Below are positions 17,641 through 26,869 of a stretch of 64,000 nucleotides of DNA, in pieces; within the stretch, counting starts at the first letter, position 1, and every line of letters starts with the position of its first letter. The notes beneath the pieces are model-generated. The model searched no databases. It saw nothing but the letters and a program-made list of their open reading frames with translations, and had not been told where the DNA came from. A program made the position numbers and the translations under genes. Source of the DNA: CAZCFB01 sp964511535 (GTDB lineage Bacteria; Myxococcota_A; Polyangia; GCA-2747355; CAZCFB01); the NCBI GenBank assembly GCA_964511535.1, contig CAZEFW010000024.1, forward strand, positions 1-64,000, in the 5' to 3' direction.

Positions 17641-18525
17641 ATGGTCCTCCCACGCAAATTTCGTGACATCGTGCTGGCCCTGGCGCTGCTGGGGTTTCCG
17701 CTGATCTTCCTCCAGTCGAACCTCAAGGATCCGGGAGAGCTCAACCCGTTCGACCGGCTGGTGCTCAAGATCTCCTCCCCGGTGCAGGGCCTGGTGACCA
17801 GCGTGGTCACCGGGATCCACACCGGCTGGCGGCGGTACGTCTACCTCGTGGGCGTGGAGGGGCGGAGCCAGAAGCTGGCCGAGGAGAACCGCACGCTGAA
17901 GATGGAGCTGGAGACCGCCAAGCGGGATCTCGGCAGGCTCCAGCTGTACGAGAAGCTGCTCGGGTTCCGCAAGACCCGGGGCGTGGAGACGGTGGGGATC
18001 CGGGTTGTGGGGCGGGACTCCTCGCCCTTCGTGCGCGCCCTGCGGGTGCGGGTGGATCGCGGGCGGCCGACCCTGCGCGCGGGCTTGCCGGTGGTCACCG
18101 CCGAGGGGGTGGTGGGCCGGGTGGGCCGGGTCTACGGCAAGTACTCGGACATCACCCTGGCCGTGGACCCCAAGAGCTCCATCGACGTGATCATCCAGCG
18201 CACGGGCGGGCGGGGGCTGCTGCGCGGGCTGGAGGGGACCAACCGCTACGCCTGCCGCATCGACTACCTGCTGCGCAAGGAGGAGGTGAAGGTGGGGGAT
18301 CTGGTGGTCACCAGCGGCGTGGCCGGCGTGTTCCCCAAGGACCTGCCGGTAGGGCGCATCTCCCGGGTCACCCGCCGCACCTACGGCCTGTATCAGGAGG
18401 TGGAGGTCACCCCAACGGTGGACTACTCCTCGCTCAAGGAGATGCTCGCGATCCTGTCTCCGCCGCCGCCCCCGGCGCCCCGGCGAGACGGCGAGAAGGA
18501 GCCGGCCAGGGGGTTCTTGCCGTGA
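17641..18525 (+). CDS. mreC: Rod shape-determining protein MreC
   Basis: A 294-residue bitopic protein that activates PBP2 in the elongasome. It has an N-terminal membrane helix (about residues 10-27), a coiled coil (about 75-105, LAEENRTLKMELETAKRDL) and two beta-barrel domains carrying VRVDRGRPTLRAGLPVV, VGRVYGKYSDI and VKVGDLVVTSGVAGVFP. The C-terminus is Pro-rich. It starts 13 bp after mreB and its last four bases overlap the mreD start. Confidence 0.95.
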   Translation: MVLPRKFRDIVLALALLGFPLIFLQSNLKDPGELNPFDRLVLKISSPVQGLVTSVVTGIHTGWRRYVYLVGVEGRSQKLAEENRTLKMELETAKRDLGRLQLYEKLLGFRKTRGVETVGIRVVGRDSSPFVRALRVRVDRGRPTLRAGLPVVTAEGVVGRVGRVYGKYSDITLAVDPKSSIDVIIQRTGGRGLLRGLEGTNRYACRIDYLLRKEEVKVGDLVVTSGVAGVFPKDLPVGRISRVTRRTYGLYQEVEVTPTVDYSSLKEMLAILSPPPPPAPRRDGEKEPARGFLP

Positions 18526-19091
18526 CCCGCACGGTGGTGTTTTCGTCCCTCGGCTTCCTCGCGCTGATCCTGATGGGCCCGCTGCAGGGCCTGGTGGGCC
18601 TGGACATGGTGGTCCTCGACCTGCCGCTGATCATCGTGATCTACATGGCCATGGCCGACCGCACCGCGGGGCTGACCCGCCTGAGCCGCGGCGGCAGCTT
18701 CGGCACGGGACGCCCCGGCTGGGCCGGGGGCCTCACCGCCCTGATCCTGGGCTACCTCACCGACGTCATGGGCGGCGGCATCAAGGGGATCCACTGCTTC
18801 ACCCTGGCGGCCGTGTTCCTGGTGTGCCGCAGGGCCGCGAGCCAGGTGTACCTGGCCGGGGCCATGAGCTCTTTCCTGGTGACCCTCGGCTCCTCATTGG
18901 GGGCCTCCGTCCTGGGGCTGGGCCTGCTCTGGATCGTGGGACAGCGCCCCGGGCTGGGCAGCCTCACCGTGGCGGTGCTGCAGGCGATCCTGGTGGCTGC
19001 ACTGGCGCCGCTGGTGATCCGGGGGCTCCGTGTGATAGATCTTCGGTTGATGCGCGAGCGCACCGAGCGCGGCTCCATGCTCTCCAGGTAA
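18522..19091 (+). CDS. mreD: Rod shape-determining protein MreD
   Basis: A 189-residue integral membrane protein with five or six hydrophobic helices (for example VVFSSLGFLALILMG and LIIVIYMAMAD). Position between mreC and the PBP2 gene and the membrane topology identify it. The GTG start overlaps the mreC stop as GTGA, indicating translational coupling. Confidence 0.88.
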   Translation: MTRTVVFSSLGFLALILMGPLQGLVGLDMVVLDLPLIIVIYMAMADRTAGLTRLSRGGSFGTGRPGWAGGLTALILGYLTDVMGGGIKGIHCFTLAAVFLVCRRAASQVYLAGAMSSFLVTLGSSLGASVLGLGLLWIVGQRPGLGSLTVAVLQAILVAALAPLVIRGLRVIDLRLMRERTERGSMLSR

Positions 19092-19131
19092 AGGGGCTAA
19101 ACCAGGCTCCTGGCGTCCGTATCAGGGAGCA

Positions 19132-21006
19132 ATGAACGGCGAGATTCCCGAATTTCGGCAGCGCTACCGCTACCTTGTGGGAGTGGTGCTTATCAGCTTC
19201 ACCATCATCATCGGCCGCCTGTGGCAGCTGCAGGTGATGAGCGGTGAGCAGTACCAGGAGCAGTCCGAGGACAACTTCGTCCAGGAGCTGCGCATCTCAT
19301 CCGTGCGCGGGCTGGTGATGGACCGCAAGCGTCGTCCCATGGCGGAGAACCGGCCGACCTACAACGTGTACGTCACCCCGAGGTTCGCCACGGACCAGAG
19401 CCTGGAGCAGCTGATCCAGGAGCTCTCCCTGGCTCCTCAGCGCGCCGACGCCCTGGCCACCCGGGTGCGCAAGGCGCGCAAGGGCAAGGCGCGCTACCAG
19501 CAGATCCTGGTCAAGCGGGACATCAGCCGGGACCAGCTGGCGCGGCTGGAGACCCACAAGGAGCGCCTCGTGGGGGTGCGCACCATGTCCCGGGCCCAGC
19601 GCCACTACGGCCACGGGAACCTGGCGGGCCATGTGCTGGGCTACATGAACGAGATCACCGGCCGGGAGCTGAAGTGGGACAAGTTCACCGACTACCGGCC
19701 CGGGGACATGGTGGGACGCTCCGGCGTGGAGCGCATGTTCGAGGATCAGCTGCGCGGGGTGCCGGGGGAGGAGCGCATCGTGGTGGACGCGCGGGGGCGG
19801 CGCAAGCGCGGCCCCGAGGTGGTGGAGCTGCTGGGGAGCAACCGGCGGCGCGAGCCGAAGCCGGGCCACAACCTGGTGCTCACCATCGACATCGAGGTGC
19901 AGCGGCTGGTGGAGCGCGCCCTGCGGCGGCACAGCGCGGCGGCGGCGGTGGTGCTCGAGGTGCACACCGGGCGGATCCTGGCCAGCGCGTCCAAGCCGGC
20001 CTACGACCCGAACCTGCTCACCAGCCGCATCAACCTCAAGGACGCGCGGCGCATGCTCACCGACCCCCTGCGCCCCATGCTCGACCGGGTGGTGCGCGAG
20101 CACTACTTCCCCGGGTCCACCTACAAGGTGATCACCGCCACGGCGGCGCTGGAGGAGGGCAAGGCCACCCTGACCGAGAAGCTCAAGTGCAAGGGGTGGC
20201 ACCGGCTGGGCAAGCGCAACTTCCGCTGCAGCCACGCCCACCTGTCGGTGGAGCTGCACGAGTCCATCGTCGGCTCGTGCAATGTGTACTACTACACCAT
20301 GGCCGAGCGAGTGGGCATGGACAAGCTGGCCCACTACGCCCGCATGTACGGCCTCGGCGCGCCCACCGGCGTGGGGCTCAACGGCGAGGTGGGCGGGTTC
20401 ATCCCGACCAAGGCCTGGTACAAGCGGCGCAAGCAACCGTTCCGCATCGGGTTCACCCTCAACGCGGGCATCGGCCAGGGCAACGTCAAGGCCACGCCGC
20501 TGCAGATCGTCAGCGTGTACGCGGCCATCGCCAACGGGGGCGACCTGTACCTGCCCCAGGTGGTGGAGCGGGTGGAGACCAGCAGCGGCAAGCTGGTGGA
20601 GAAGTTCACCCCGCGGGTGCGTCGGCGGGTGAAGATCAAGCCCGAGCACCTGGACGCCATCCGCAAGGGGCTGCTCGGGGTGGTCAACGAGGAGGACGGC
20701 ACCGCCTACGACGCGCGGCCCAGGAACTCGAGCCTCCTGGTGGCGGGCAAGACCGGCACGGCCCAGGTGAGCCGCCGGATCAAGAAGGGGACCACCATCT
20801 GGCTGGGCGACCACGCCTGGTTCGCGGCCTACGCGCCGGCGGAGGCGCCCAAGATCGCGGTGGCGGTGATCGTCGAGCACGGCGGGCGGGCGGCCAAGGT
20901 GGCCGCGCCGGTGGCCATGGAGATCATCAAGGGGTACTTCCGCTACGTCGAGCCGGATCGAGCGGCGGCCCGGGCCAAGACGCCGCCGCCGCGGGTGATG
21001 CCATGA
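19132..21006 (+). CDS. mrdA: Penicillin-binding protein 2 (elongation transpeptidase)
   Basis: Monofunctional class B PBP (624 residues) that cross-links peptidoglycan during elongation. It has an N-terminal membrane helix (about 14-32), the pedestal/dimerisation domain (RGLVMDRKRRPMAENRP) and the transpeptidase domain. Active-site motifs are STYK (Ser329, Lys332), SCN (Ser382; SxN motif) and KTGT (Lys540). It lies downstream of mreD after a 40-bp gap and four bases ahead of an AGGAGG that serves rodA. Confidence 0.96.
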   Translation: MNGEIPEFRQRYRYLVGVVLISFTIIIGRLWQLQVMSGEQYQEQSEDNFVQELRISSVRGLVMDRKRRPMAENRPTYNVYVTPRFATDQSLEQLIQELSLAPQRADALATRVRKARKGKARYQQILVKRDISRDQLARLETHKERLVGVRTMSRAQRHYGHGNLAGHVLGYMNEITGRELKWDKFTDYRPGDMVGRSGVERMFEDQLRGVPGEERIVVDARGRRKRGPEVVELLGSNRRREPKPGHNLVLTIDIEVQRLVERALRRHSAAAAVVLEVHTGRILASASKPAYDPNLLTSRINLKDARRMLTDPLRPMLDRVVREHYFPGSTYKVITATAALEEGKATLTEKLKCKGWHRLGKRNFRCSHAHLSVELHESIVGSCNVYYYTMAERVGMDKLAHYARMYGLGAPTGVGLNGEVGGFIPTKAWYKRRKQPFRIGFTLNAGIGQGNVKATPLQIVSVYAAIANGGDLYLPQVVERVETSSGKLVEKFTPRVRRRVKIKPEHLDAIRKGLLGVVNEEDGTAYDARPRNSSLLVAGKTGTAQVSRRIKKGTTIWLGDHAWFAAYAPAEAPKIAVAVIVEHGGRAAKVAAPVAMEIIKGYFRYVEPDRAAARAKTPPPRVMP

Positions 21007-21016
21007 GGAGGTGCCG

Positions 21017-22114
21017 GTGAGAGCGCTCGCCAAGCTACGCCAGCATTTCGACTGGCCGCTGTTCGTCGGGGTGCTGCTGCTGGCCGCGCTGGGCGTGGTG
21101 AACCTCTACTCCGCCACGGCGGCCACTGCGGCCAACCTGGCCCGCTTGCAGCTCTACTGGGTCGGCATCGGCATGGCCGGGTTCCTGCTGGTGGCGGCGG
21201 TGGACTACCGGCACCTCAACCGCATGGCCTACCTGCTGTACATCATCGGCCTGCTGCTGCTGGGCTCGGTGCTCATCTTCGGCCGGGAGGTCAACGGGGC
21301 CCAGCGCTGGATTCACATCGCCGAGGGGGTGGGGGGGCAGCCGTCGGAGCTGATGAAGGTGTTGATGATCCTGGCCCTGGCCAAGTTCCTGCACGACGAC
21401 CCCGTGGTGGAGGGGCGCAGCCTCAAGCACATGGCGATCCCGTTCATCGTGGTGGGGATGCCGGTGGTGCTGATCCTGCGCCAGCCGGACCTGGGCACCT
21501 CCATGCTGGTGTTCTTGATCTTCCTGTCGGTGATGCTGCTGACCAAGCTGAAGCTGCGGTCCATCATCACGCTGTTCCTGGTGGCGATCCTGTCGTTGCC
21601 GCTGACCTGGACCTACCTGCTCAAGGATTATCAGAAGCAGCGGATCTACACCTTCCTCAACCCTGGCTCCGATCCGGGCGGCAGCGGCTGGCACTCGATG
21701 CAGTCGATCACCGCCATCGGCTCGGGAGGGTTCACGGGCAAGGGGTACATGAAGAGCACCCAGAACCAGTTCCACTTCCTGCCCGAGTGCCGCACGGACT
21801 TCCCCTTCGCGGTGTGGGGCGAGGAGTGGGGGTTCCTGGGCGGCATCGTGCTCATCGCCCTTTATCTGTTCATCATCCTGTGGGCGGTGAAGCTGGCCAG
21901 CGAGGCGCGTGACCGGTTCGGAGCGGTCCTGTGCGTCGGTGTAGCCGCGCTCTATTTCTGGCACGCGGTGATCAACATGGGGATGGTGACGGGGTTGATG
22001 CCAGTGGTGGGGGTGACGCTGCCGCTGATGAGCTACGGGGGATCGTCGACGGTGACGATGCTGCTGGCGGCGGGGCTGTTGATGAACGTGTCGATCCGGA
22101 AGTCTTCGTTTTAG
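21017..22114 (+). CDS. rodA: Rod shape-determining peptidoglycan polymerase RodA
   Basis: SEDS-family glycosyltransferase that polymerises glycan strands with PBP2. A 365-residue protein with about ten membrane helices and the SEDS signatures VNGAQRWIHI, QPDLGTSMLVF and LPLMSYGGSSTV. AGGAGG at 21006-21011, overlapping the mrdA stop codon, points to the GTG at 21017; a GTG at 21011 is itself inside that ribosome site. Last gene of the rod operon, followed by the hairpin array at 22367-22499. Confidence 0.96.
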   Translation: MRALAKLRQHFDWPLFVGVLLLAALGVVNLYSATAATAANLARLQLYWVGIGMAGFLLVAAVDYRHLNRMAYLLYIIGLLLLGSVLIFGREVNGAQRWIHIAEGVGGQPSELMKVLMILALAKFLHDDPVVEGRSLKHMAIPFIVVGMPVVLILRQPDLGTSMLVFLIFLSVMLLTKLKLRSIITLFLVAILSLPLTWTYLLKDYQKQRIYTFLNPGSDPGGSGWHSMQSITAIGSGGFTGKGYMKSTQNQFHFLPECRTDFPFAVWGEEWGFLGGIVLIALYLFIILWAVKLASEARDRFGAVLCVGVAALYFWHAVINMGMVTGLMPVVGVTLPLMSYGGSSTVTMLLAAGLLMNVSIRKSSF

Positions 22115-22366
22115 GCGGAAATCACGGCGCGGGGGTGAGCTTGTCCCTTCGGCCAGACGCGCGGCGTGCAAATGCCGGCCCCGGTGCCCGTGTGGACGTC
22201 TGCGCGTGGCCGGCGCACGCCGCGCTCGGCGATCGCGCCAACCATGGCGGTGGTGCGGTCGCTGGTTGGCACGATCGACGCTGGCCTCAGGGACAAGGCT
22301 CCCCCCACGCCTCCCGTTCGGAGAGACGCTCATCAGCGGCGCTTTGGGGGAGGGGAGGGGGGGGGT
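22115..22366. other. Non-coding stretch between rodA and the hairpin array
   Basis: About 250 bases with no recognised gene, RNA or promoter. Short open frames on both strands have high Arg/Pro/Ala content and no ribosome sites. It may be the remnant of a repeat or a degraded gene. Confidence 0.4.
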
Positions 22367-22499
22367 GTAGAAGCGATCTCTGGCCGGCTTGGTTGGGTGT
22401 GTAGAAGCGGCCTCTGGCCGCTTGGTTGGGTTTGTAGAAGCGGCCTCTGGCCGCTTGGTTGGGTTTGTAGAAGCGGCCTCTGGCCGCTTGGTTGTTTTG
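22367..22499. repeat. 33-bp tandem array of hairpins (4 units) between convergent genes
   Basis: Units start at 22367, 22401, 22434 and 22467. Each reads GTAGAAGCGGCC-tct-GGCCGCTTGG followed by TTGGGTTT; the first copy is diverged and 34 bp long, and the last ends GTTGTTTTG. Every unit folds into an 8-bp stem (AAGCGGCC/GGCCGCTT) with a triloop. The core resembles AAGCGGCG-aga-CGCCGCTT in the 14.4-kb element. It probably acts as a bidirectional terminator between rodA and the MFS gene. Confidence 0.85.
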
Positions 22500-22504
22500 A
22501 TGGG

Positions 22505-23743
22505 CTACTGGCGCTCCCGGACCGAGGGTTTGACGCTGAAGTACTTGTTCGGGATCCGGCCGTAGCTCGCCAGCAACGCCAGGAGCACCAGGCCCAGCAG
22601 CGCGGCCTGGCCCAGCAGGCTCTGCTCCATGGGCAGGGCCCGGGCCATCCAGCCGACGAGGCCTGCCGTGAGGGCGAAGAATAGCCGGCCCGCCAGCGAG
22701 GCCAGGGAGAGGACCGTGGCCCGCTTGTCCGCGAAGGTGTAGTCAAGGATTCGCCCGCTGACCACCGGGCGGCTCATGCCCCGCACGGCCTGGTGGCCCA
22801 GGATGAACAGGAAGCTCAGCGGGCTCACCGCCAGCGCCATCAAGATCAGCGGGCCCACCTGCAGAGCCATGAGCCCGATGATGCCTCCCAGGGGGCCCAG
22901 GCTCTGGTCGAACCGGTGGGCCAGCTTGCTCGCGCCGGCGGCGAACAGGTTGAACAGGGCGAAGGCGATGCCGAAGGCCCGGATCGGCAAGCCGACCCAC
23001 TCCATGTATGGCTGGTAGAGCCAGAGCAGCCAGGTGGCGCTGCCCCCGAGGACGGCCAGGAACATGACATGCCAGCGCACCAGACGGTGCCTGAGCACGA
23101 AGCGCGTGGCGCTGCGGATCAGGCTGAAGGACGTCCCTGGAGTGGGGCCCGGGGCGCCGTCGGTGGCGCGCCGCAGTCCGCCCGGCTCGGCGAAGCCCAG
23201 GGCGATGAAGAACGCCACCGTCGGGCCGGCGATGGAGAGCCACAGGGTCGCCCGGAGGGAGACCTCGCCCAGGAAGCCGCCCGCCACGCTGCACAGGGCG
23301 ATGCCAACCATCTGCGCCGCCCGGGCGGCGCCCTCCCTCCGGTTGTACTCGTCGGTGCGGCCGAGGTGCACGAGGGTGTCATAGAGCAGCGCCGAGTCGG
23401 CCCCCGAGGTCAGCGTGAACCCCACCGCGAGGATCACCTCCCCCACGAGGAAGCCGGCGAAGGAGCTGCTGGCCCCGTAGATCGCGAGCCCGGCGGCCAT
23501 GATGACGCACCCCGCCAGCAGGCTCGCCCGCTTGCCCAGGCGATCGGCCACGGTCCCCGTGGGGACCTCGAGCAGCACCACGGCCAGCGCGAAGATGCCC
23601 TGCAGCAGGTACACCTGCAGCATGTCCAGGCCGTTGTTCTGCCAGAACAGGACGATGACCGGAACGAACAGCGGCGTCATCACCGTGGCCTGGAAGGCCG
23701 CGTACCGCCAGAGGTTGCCGCGCGCGTCGATCATCTCACTCAC
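22505..23743 (-). CDS. Major facilitator superfamily transporter
   Basis: A 412-residue polytopic membrane protein with about twelve helices. The MFS motif A between helices 2 and 3 is GTVADRLGKRA, preceded by LLEVPTG, a pattern common in drug/unknown-substrate exporters of the DHA1-like type. A charged loop lies at mid-protein (GGLRRATDGAPGPTPG). The substrate cannot be inferred. The GTG start at 23743 reads MSEMIDARGN; an ATG three codons in is equally possible. The gene is monocistronic and convergent with rodA. Confidence 0.88.
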   Translation of the reverse strand: MSEMIDARGNLWRYAAFQATVMTPLFVPVIVLFWQNNGLDMLQVYLLQGIFALAVVLLEVPTGTVADRLGKRASLLAGCVIMAAGLAIYGASSSFAGFLVGEVILAVGFTLTSGADSALLYDTLVHLGRTDEYNRREGAARAAQMVGIALCSVAGGFLGEVSLRATLWLSIAGPTVAFFIALGFAEPGGLRRATDGAPGPTPGTSFSLIRSATRFVLRHRLVRWHVMFLAVLGGSATWLLWLYQPYMEWVGLPIRAFGIAFALFNLFAAGASKLAHRFDQSLGPLGGIIGLMALQVGPLILMALAVSPLSFLFILGHQAVRGMSRPVVSGRILDYTFADKRATVLSLASLAGRLFFALTAGLVGWMARALPMEQSLLGQAALLGLVLLALLASYGRIPNKYFSVKPSVRERQ

Positions 23744-23794
23744 CGGGGAGCACCCGGCGCCATGGCGTCGGATGGGCAGCGGAGGGCCAGCTTT

Positions 23795-23823
23795 TTGGGA
23801 GCGCCACGCGGTTCCATTACACT
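23795..23823 (+). promoter_or_regulatory. Promoter of the small lipoprotein at 23855
   Basis: TTGGGA (23795-23800) and TACACT (23818-23823) with exact 17-bp spacing, about 30 bases before the ATG. The lipoprotein also has a strong GGAGG site. Confidence 0.5.
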
Positions 23824-23854
23824 CCGGGCATCAACTGATTTGTGGAGGTGGCGC

Positions 23855-24265
23855 ATGAAGCTCTCATGGATGATGGCGTCGGTGCTTGCGTTGAGCATGT
23901 TCATCGGGTGCGGTGACGATCCTAACTGCTCCAGGGCCGGGCTGTATGTGGCGGAGGTGACCTTTTCCCCCACCAGCAGCTGCATCACCGAGGACCATAC
24001 GCACCCGGAGGGGGCGTTCCCCACCTGCCTCTCTGACAGCTTCACGCTGACCAACGCCTGCACCGAGACCCTGACCCTGGACCTGGCCAAGGCGCCCTTC
24101 AAGATCGCCGGCGGCACCACGACCCTCAACGCATCCGGGGGACAGGCAACGTTCAAGATGGACTTCGGCACCGGCAGCGCCACCCAGGGCACCTACAAGA
24201 TCCCGGGCACCCTGGGCACCAATAAGATCGAGGTCGTGGTCCAGATCGGTCTGATGCTCAACTGA
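23855..24265 (+). CDS. Small lipoprotein with CARDB/Ig-like fold
   Basis: A 136-residue exported lipoprotein (MKLSWMMASVLALSMFIGC, Cys19). The mature part contains four Cys in the first half (CSRAG, SCITE, TCLSD, ACTET) and a beta-rich C-terminus (GTYKIPGTLGTNKIEVVVQIG). The pattern of 'difference tail then averaged baseline' (LTNACTETLTLDLAKAPF) resembles DUF1573/ASH-type beta-sandwiches, but the match is weak. GGAGG lies six bases before the ATG. Function unknown. Confidence 0.72.
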   Translation: MKLSWMMASVLALSMFIGCGDDPNCSRAGLYVAEVTFSPTSSCITEDHTHPEGAFPTCLSDSFTLTNACTETLTLDLAKAPFKIAGGTTTLNASGGQATFKMDFGTGSATQGTYKIPGTLGTNKIEVVVQIGLMLN

Positions 24266-24330
24266 TCTGAATCCGCTGTAGAGGCCAGCACCAGGCCCAC
24301 CCACCATCGGTTGCTTTTTGCTTCGCCGCC

Positions 24331-25512
24331 CTACTCCTTGTACATCTCCTCCAGCAGCGCCGCCGCGGCCTCGCGCACGGCCCTGCTGCGGTCCAGGGCG
24401 GCGGCCTTGAGCGGCCTGATGTTGCCCTTGTGACGCACCTTGCCCATGGCAACCACGGCGGCCAGGCGCGTGTCCTCGTCGCTGTCCTTGAGCAGGGCGT
24501 GGGCCAGTGCGGGGGCGCCGCGCCGATCTCCCAGCCGCGCCAGGGCCTGTACGCAGGCCAGGCGCACGGCCGCGTCGCTGTCCTTCTTGACGGCCCGGGA
24601 CAGCGGGCCGATCTCCTCCGAGGTCGCTGCAACCTTGAGCGCCACGGCCGCGGCCCGGCGCACCTCGGCCTCCTCGTCCTTCAGCCCCCAGGCCAACTTG
24701 GGCGCGACCTTGCGCGGCGCGATGGCAGCGGCGGAGGTCAGGGCGCGGGCGCGCACGCGGTAGTCGCTATCCTCGATGGCGCCGATCAGCACGGGCAGCG
24801 CTTTCTTGTTTCCAATGCGGCCCAGCAGCTCCACCGCGCCCCGGCGGAACGGGTGCTTGCGGGACTTGACCATGGCCATCAGCGGCCCAACGGCGGGCCC
24901 GCCCACCTCCACCAGCGCCTCGGCGGCGGCGCGCCGCAGCGCGGGATCGCTCATATTCAGCGCCTTGACCAGCGGCGCCACCGCCTTCTTGCTGCCGATC
25001 TTCCCCAGGGCCCACGCCGCCTTACGCCGCACACCCAGGGGCGCAGACTTGTCCGCCACCACCTTCATCAGCGGCCCCAGCGCCTTGCGCGCGCGCAGGT
25101 CGCCCAGGGCCCACGCCGCCGCCTCCATTCCGAGGTTCAGCTCGCCGATGAGGGCCTTGACCGCCCGGCGGTCGCCGATCTTGGCCAGGGCGAGGATGGC
25201 CGCGCTGCGCACCTTGTCCTGGGGATCGCCGAGCAGCTTGATCAGGGCAGGCACGGCCTTCTTGCTGCCGATCAACCCCAGCGCCCGGGCTGCGCCGGAG
25301 CGCACGAAGTGGTCCTGGTCGGCGAGGGCCTTGATCAGGGCCGGCGCCGCACGCCCGGACGCCTCGTTGCCCAGAGCCAGCGCCGCCGCGCGTCGCTTGA
25401 GCGGGTCCTCGTTGGTTAACTGCGCGATATATGAATCCACTGCGTCCGCGCCGGCCGCCGCCGGCACCAACACCGCCAACAAAGCCAGCACCCTCGCAAG
25501 ATGGCGAGTCAT
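24331..25512 (-). CDS. Secreted HEAT-repeat protein
   Basis: A 393-residue protein made almost entirely of about eleven HEAT repeats of 30-32 residues, of the PBS-lyase type (for example VRSGAARALGLIGSKKAVPA and VRSAAILALAKIGDRRAVKA). It begins with a signal peptide (ARVLALLAVLVPAAAGA), so it should act in the periplasm as a protein-binding scaffold. GGAGG is six bases before the ATG. It is divergent from the kinase at 25621. A TGATC-aa-GATCA palindrome lies in the gap at about 25531. Confidence 0.85.
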   Translation of the reverse strand: MTRHLARVLALLAVLVPAAAGADAVDSYIAQLTNEDPLKRRAAALALGNEASGRAAPALIKALADQDHFVRSGAARALGLIGSKKAVPALIKLLGDPQDKVRSAAILALAKIGDRRAVKALIGELNLGMEAAAWALGDLRARKALGPLMKVVADKSAPLGVRRKAAWALGKIGSKKAVAPLVKALNMSDPALRRAAAEALVEVGGPAVGPLMAMVKSRKHPFRRGAVELLGRIGNKKALPVLIGAIEDSDYRVRARALTSAAAIAPRKVAPKLAWGLKDEEAEVRRAAAVALKVAATSEEIGPLSRAVKKDSDAAVRLACVQALARLGDRRGAPALAHALLKDSDEDTRLAAVVAMGKVRHKGNIRPLKAAALDRSRAVREAAAALLEEMYKE

Positions 25513-25620
25513 CCGGCACCTCCAATTTGTTTGATCAAGATCATATTCTAGCCCGATCCACTTGCGAAATCCTCTCTCAGAAGCGAAGCTATTGGCTGCA
25601 GGCTTCAGGCAACAATCGAC

Positions 25621-26661
25621 GTGATCTCAGGCACTCCCAAATATCGTGACCTCCGCCGCCTCGGCGAGGGAGGCATGGCCGAGGTGTTCTCGGCAAAAAT
25701 GCTGACCAAGCCCGGGTTCATCAAGAAGGTCGCCATCAAGCGAGTCCTGCCGCGCCTGGTGCGGAACAAGCTGTTTGTCCGCATGTTCATGGACGAGGCG
25801 AGGCTCGGACTTATGCTAAATCACAGCAACATCGTGCTGGTGCTGGACGTGGGCCGGGCAGGCAATGACCACTTCATCGTCATGGAATATGTCGACGGGG
25901 TGGACATGAAGCAGGTGAGCGAGGCGTACGTCAACCGGGGCGCGATGCCGCCGCTGGAGTTCACGCTGCTCATGGCGGTGGAGATCTGTCGCGCCCTCAG
26001 CTACGCCCACAACCTGTCGGACGCCCGGGGGCGGCCGCTGAACATCGTGCACCACGACATCAACCCGGCCAACGTGCTGCTCTCGCTCCAGGGCGAGATC
26101 AAGGTGGTGGACTTCGGGCTCTCCACGGCGGCCATGCACCTGCAGAAATCTGATCCGGACGTGGTGCGCGGCAAGTTTGGCTACCTCTCCCCCGAGGTGG
26201 CCATGGGCAGGGGAGGGGACGCGCGCTCCGACATCTACGCCCTCGGGATCATCATCTGGGAGATGGTCACCGGCCAGCGGCTCTTCCAGGGCAAGGACGA
26301 CATGGACGGGCTGCGCCTGGCGCGCGCTGCCCAGGTGCGGCGGCCGAGCGACCTGAACCCGGACATCCCCAGGGATCTGGAGCAGATCATCCTCTGCGCC
26401 CTGGCCCGCGACCCGGCCGAGCGGTTTCAGGACGCGCGCCACCTGGGCCGCAGCCTGACCCAGGTGCTGTTCGACCTGCGACGCCCCGTGAGCCTGTTCG
26501 AGGTGGGGGACATGGTGGGCGCGGTGCGCACGTTCCTCGAGGAGCCGTTCCCCACGCCAGAGCCCACCAACGTGGAGCGCATGATCGAGGAGGAGCTGGG
26601 CAACTTCCGCTCCCTCGAATATGACGGCGCCATGGGCCCGGCGGACGAGCTGCCTTTTTAG
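25621..26661 (+). CDS. Cytosolic Ser/Thr protein kinase (non-RD type)
   Basis: Eukaryote-type kinase of 346 residues. It has a glycine loop LGEGGMAEVF, Lys40 (VAIKRVL), a catalytic loop HHDINPANVL (Asp146, Asn151), DFG at 164 and a conserved SDIYALGIIIWEM helix. The usual HRD Arg is His145, so it is a non-RD kinase and probably not activated through a phosphorylated activation loop. There is no membrane helix. A short C-terminal tail (about 290-346) is unassigned. The GTG start has no good ribosome site. Heptamer arrays follow the stop. Confidence 0.9.
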   Translation: MISGTPKYRDLRRLGEGGMAEVFSAKMLTKPGFIKKVAIKRVLPRLVRNKLFVRMFMDEARLGLMLNHSNIVLVLDVGRAGNDHFIVMEYVDGVDMKQVSEAYVNRGAMPPLEFTLLMAVEICRALSYAHNLSDARGRPLNIVHHDINPANVLLSLQGEIKVVDFGLSTAAMHLQKSDPDVVRGKFGYLSPEVAMGRGGDARSDIYALGIIIWEMVTGQRLFQGKDDMDGLRLARAAQVRRPSDLNPDIPRDLEQIILCALARDPAERFQDARHLGRSLTQVLFDLRRPVSLFEVGDMVGAVRTFLEEPFPTPEPTNVERMIEEELGNFRSLEYDGAMGPADELPF

Positions 26662-26869
26662 CTCGGCTCCGCCGCGCGGCTTCAGACTTCAGACTTCGGG
26701 CATCAGGGGAGACGGCCTGGGCTCGGCTTCGCCTCGCGGCTTGAGTCTTGAGGCTTGAGGAAGGATTGCTGTTGCTCGGCTTCAGGCTTCAGGCATCAGG
26801 GGGAACCGCAGCACCAACCACCCTGAAGCCTGAAGCCCGAGGCCTGAAGCCGGAGTCGCGCAGCGGCTT
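26662..26869. repeat. Four heptamer arrays between the kinase and trxA
   Basis: Plus-strand arrays follow GC-rich hairpins: TTCAGAC x2 plus variants from 26681, TTGAGTC/TTGAGGC/TTGAGGA from 26741, and TTCAGGC x2 plus ATCAGGG from 26781. From 26821 the units (CCTGAAG, GCCTGAA) read as TTCAGGC on the minus strand, behind trxA. So each side carries repeats oriented like its own upstream gene. Hairpin-like segments are GCTCGGCTCCGCCGCGCGGC and GCTCGGCTTCGCCTCGCGGC. No gene is present. Confidence 0.8.

Noticed and set aside
22115..22684. Arg/Pro-rich open frames in the rodA-MFS gap
   Set aside because: They cross the hairpin array and the end of the MFS gene, and lack ribosome sites. Frames on both strands are equally open.
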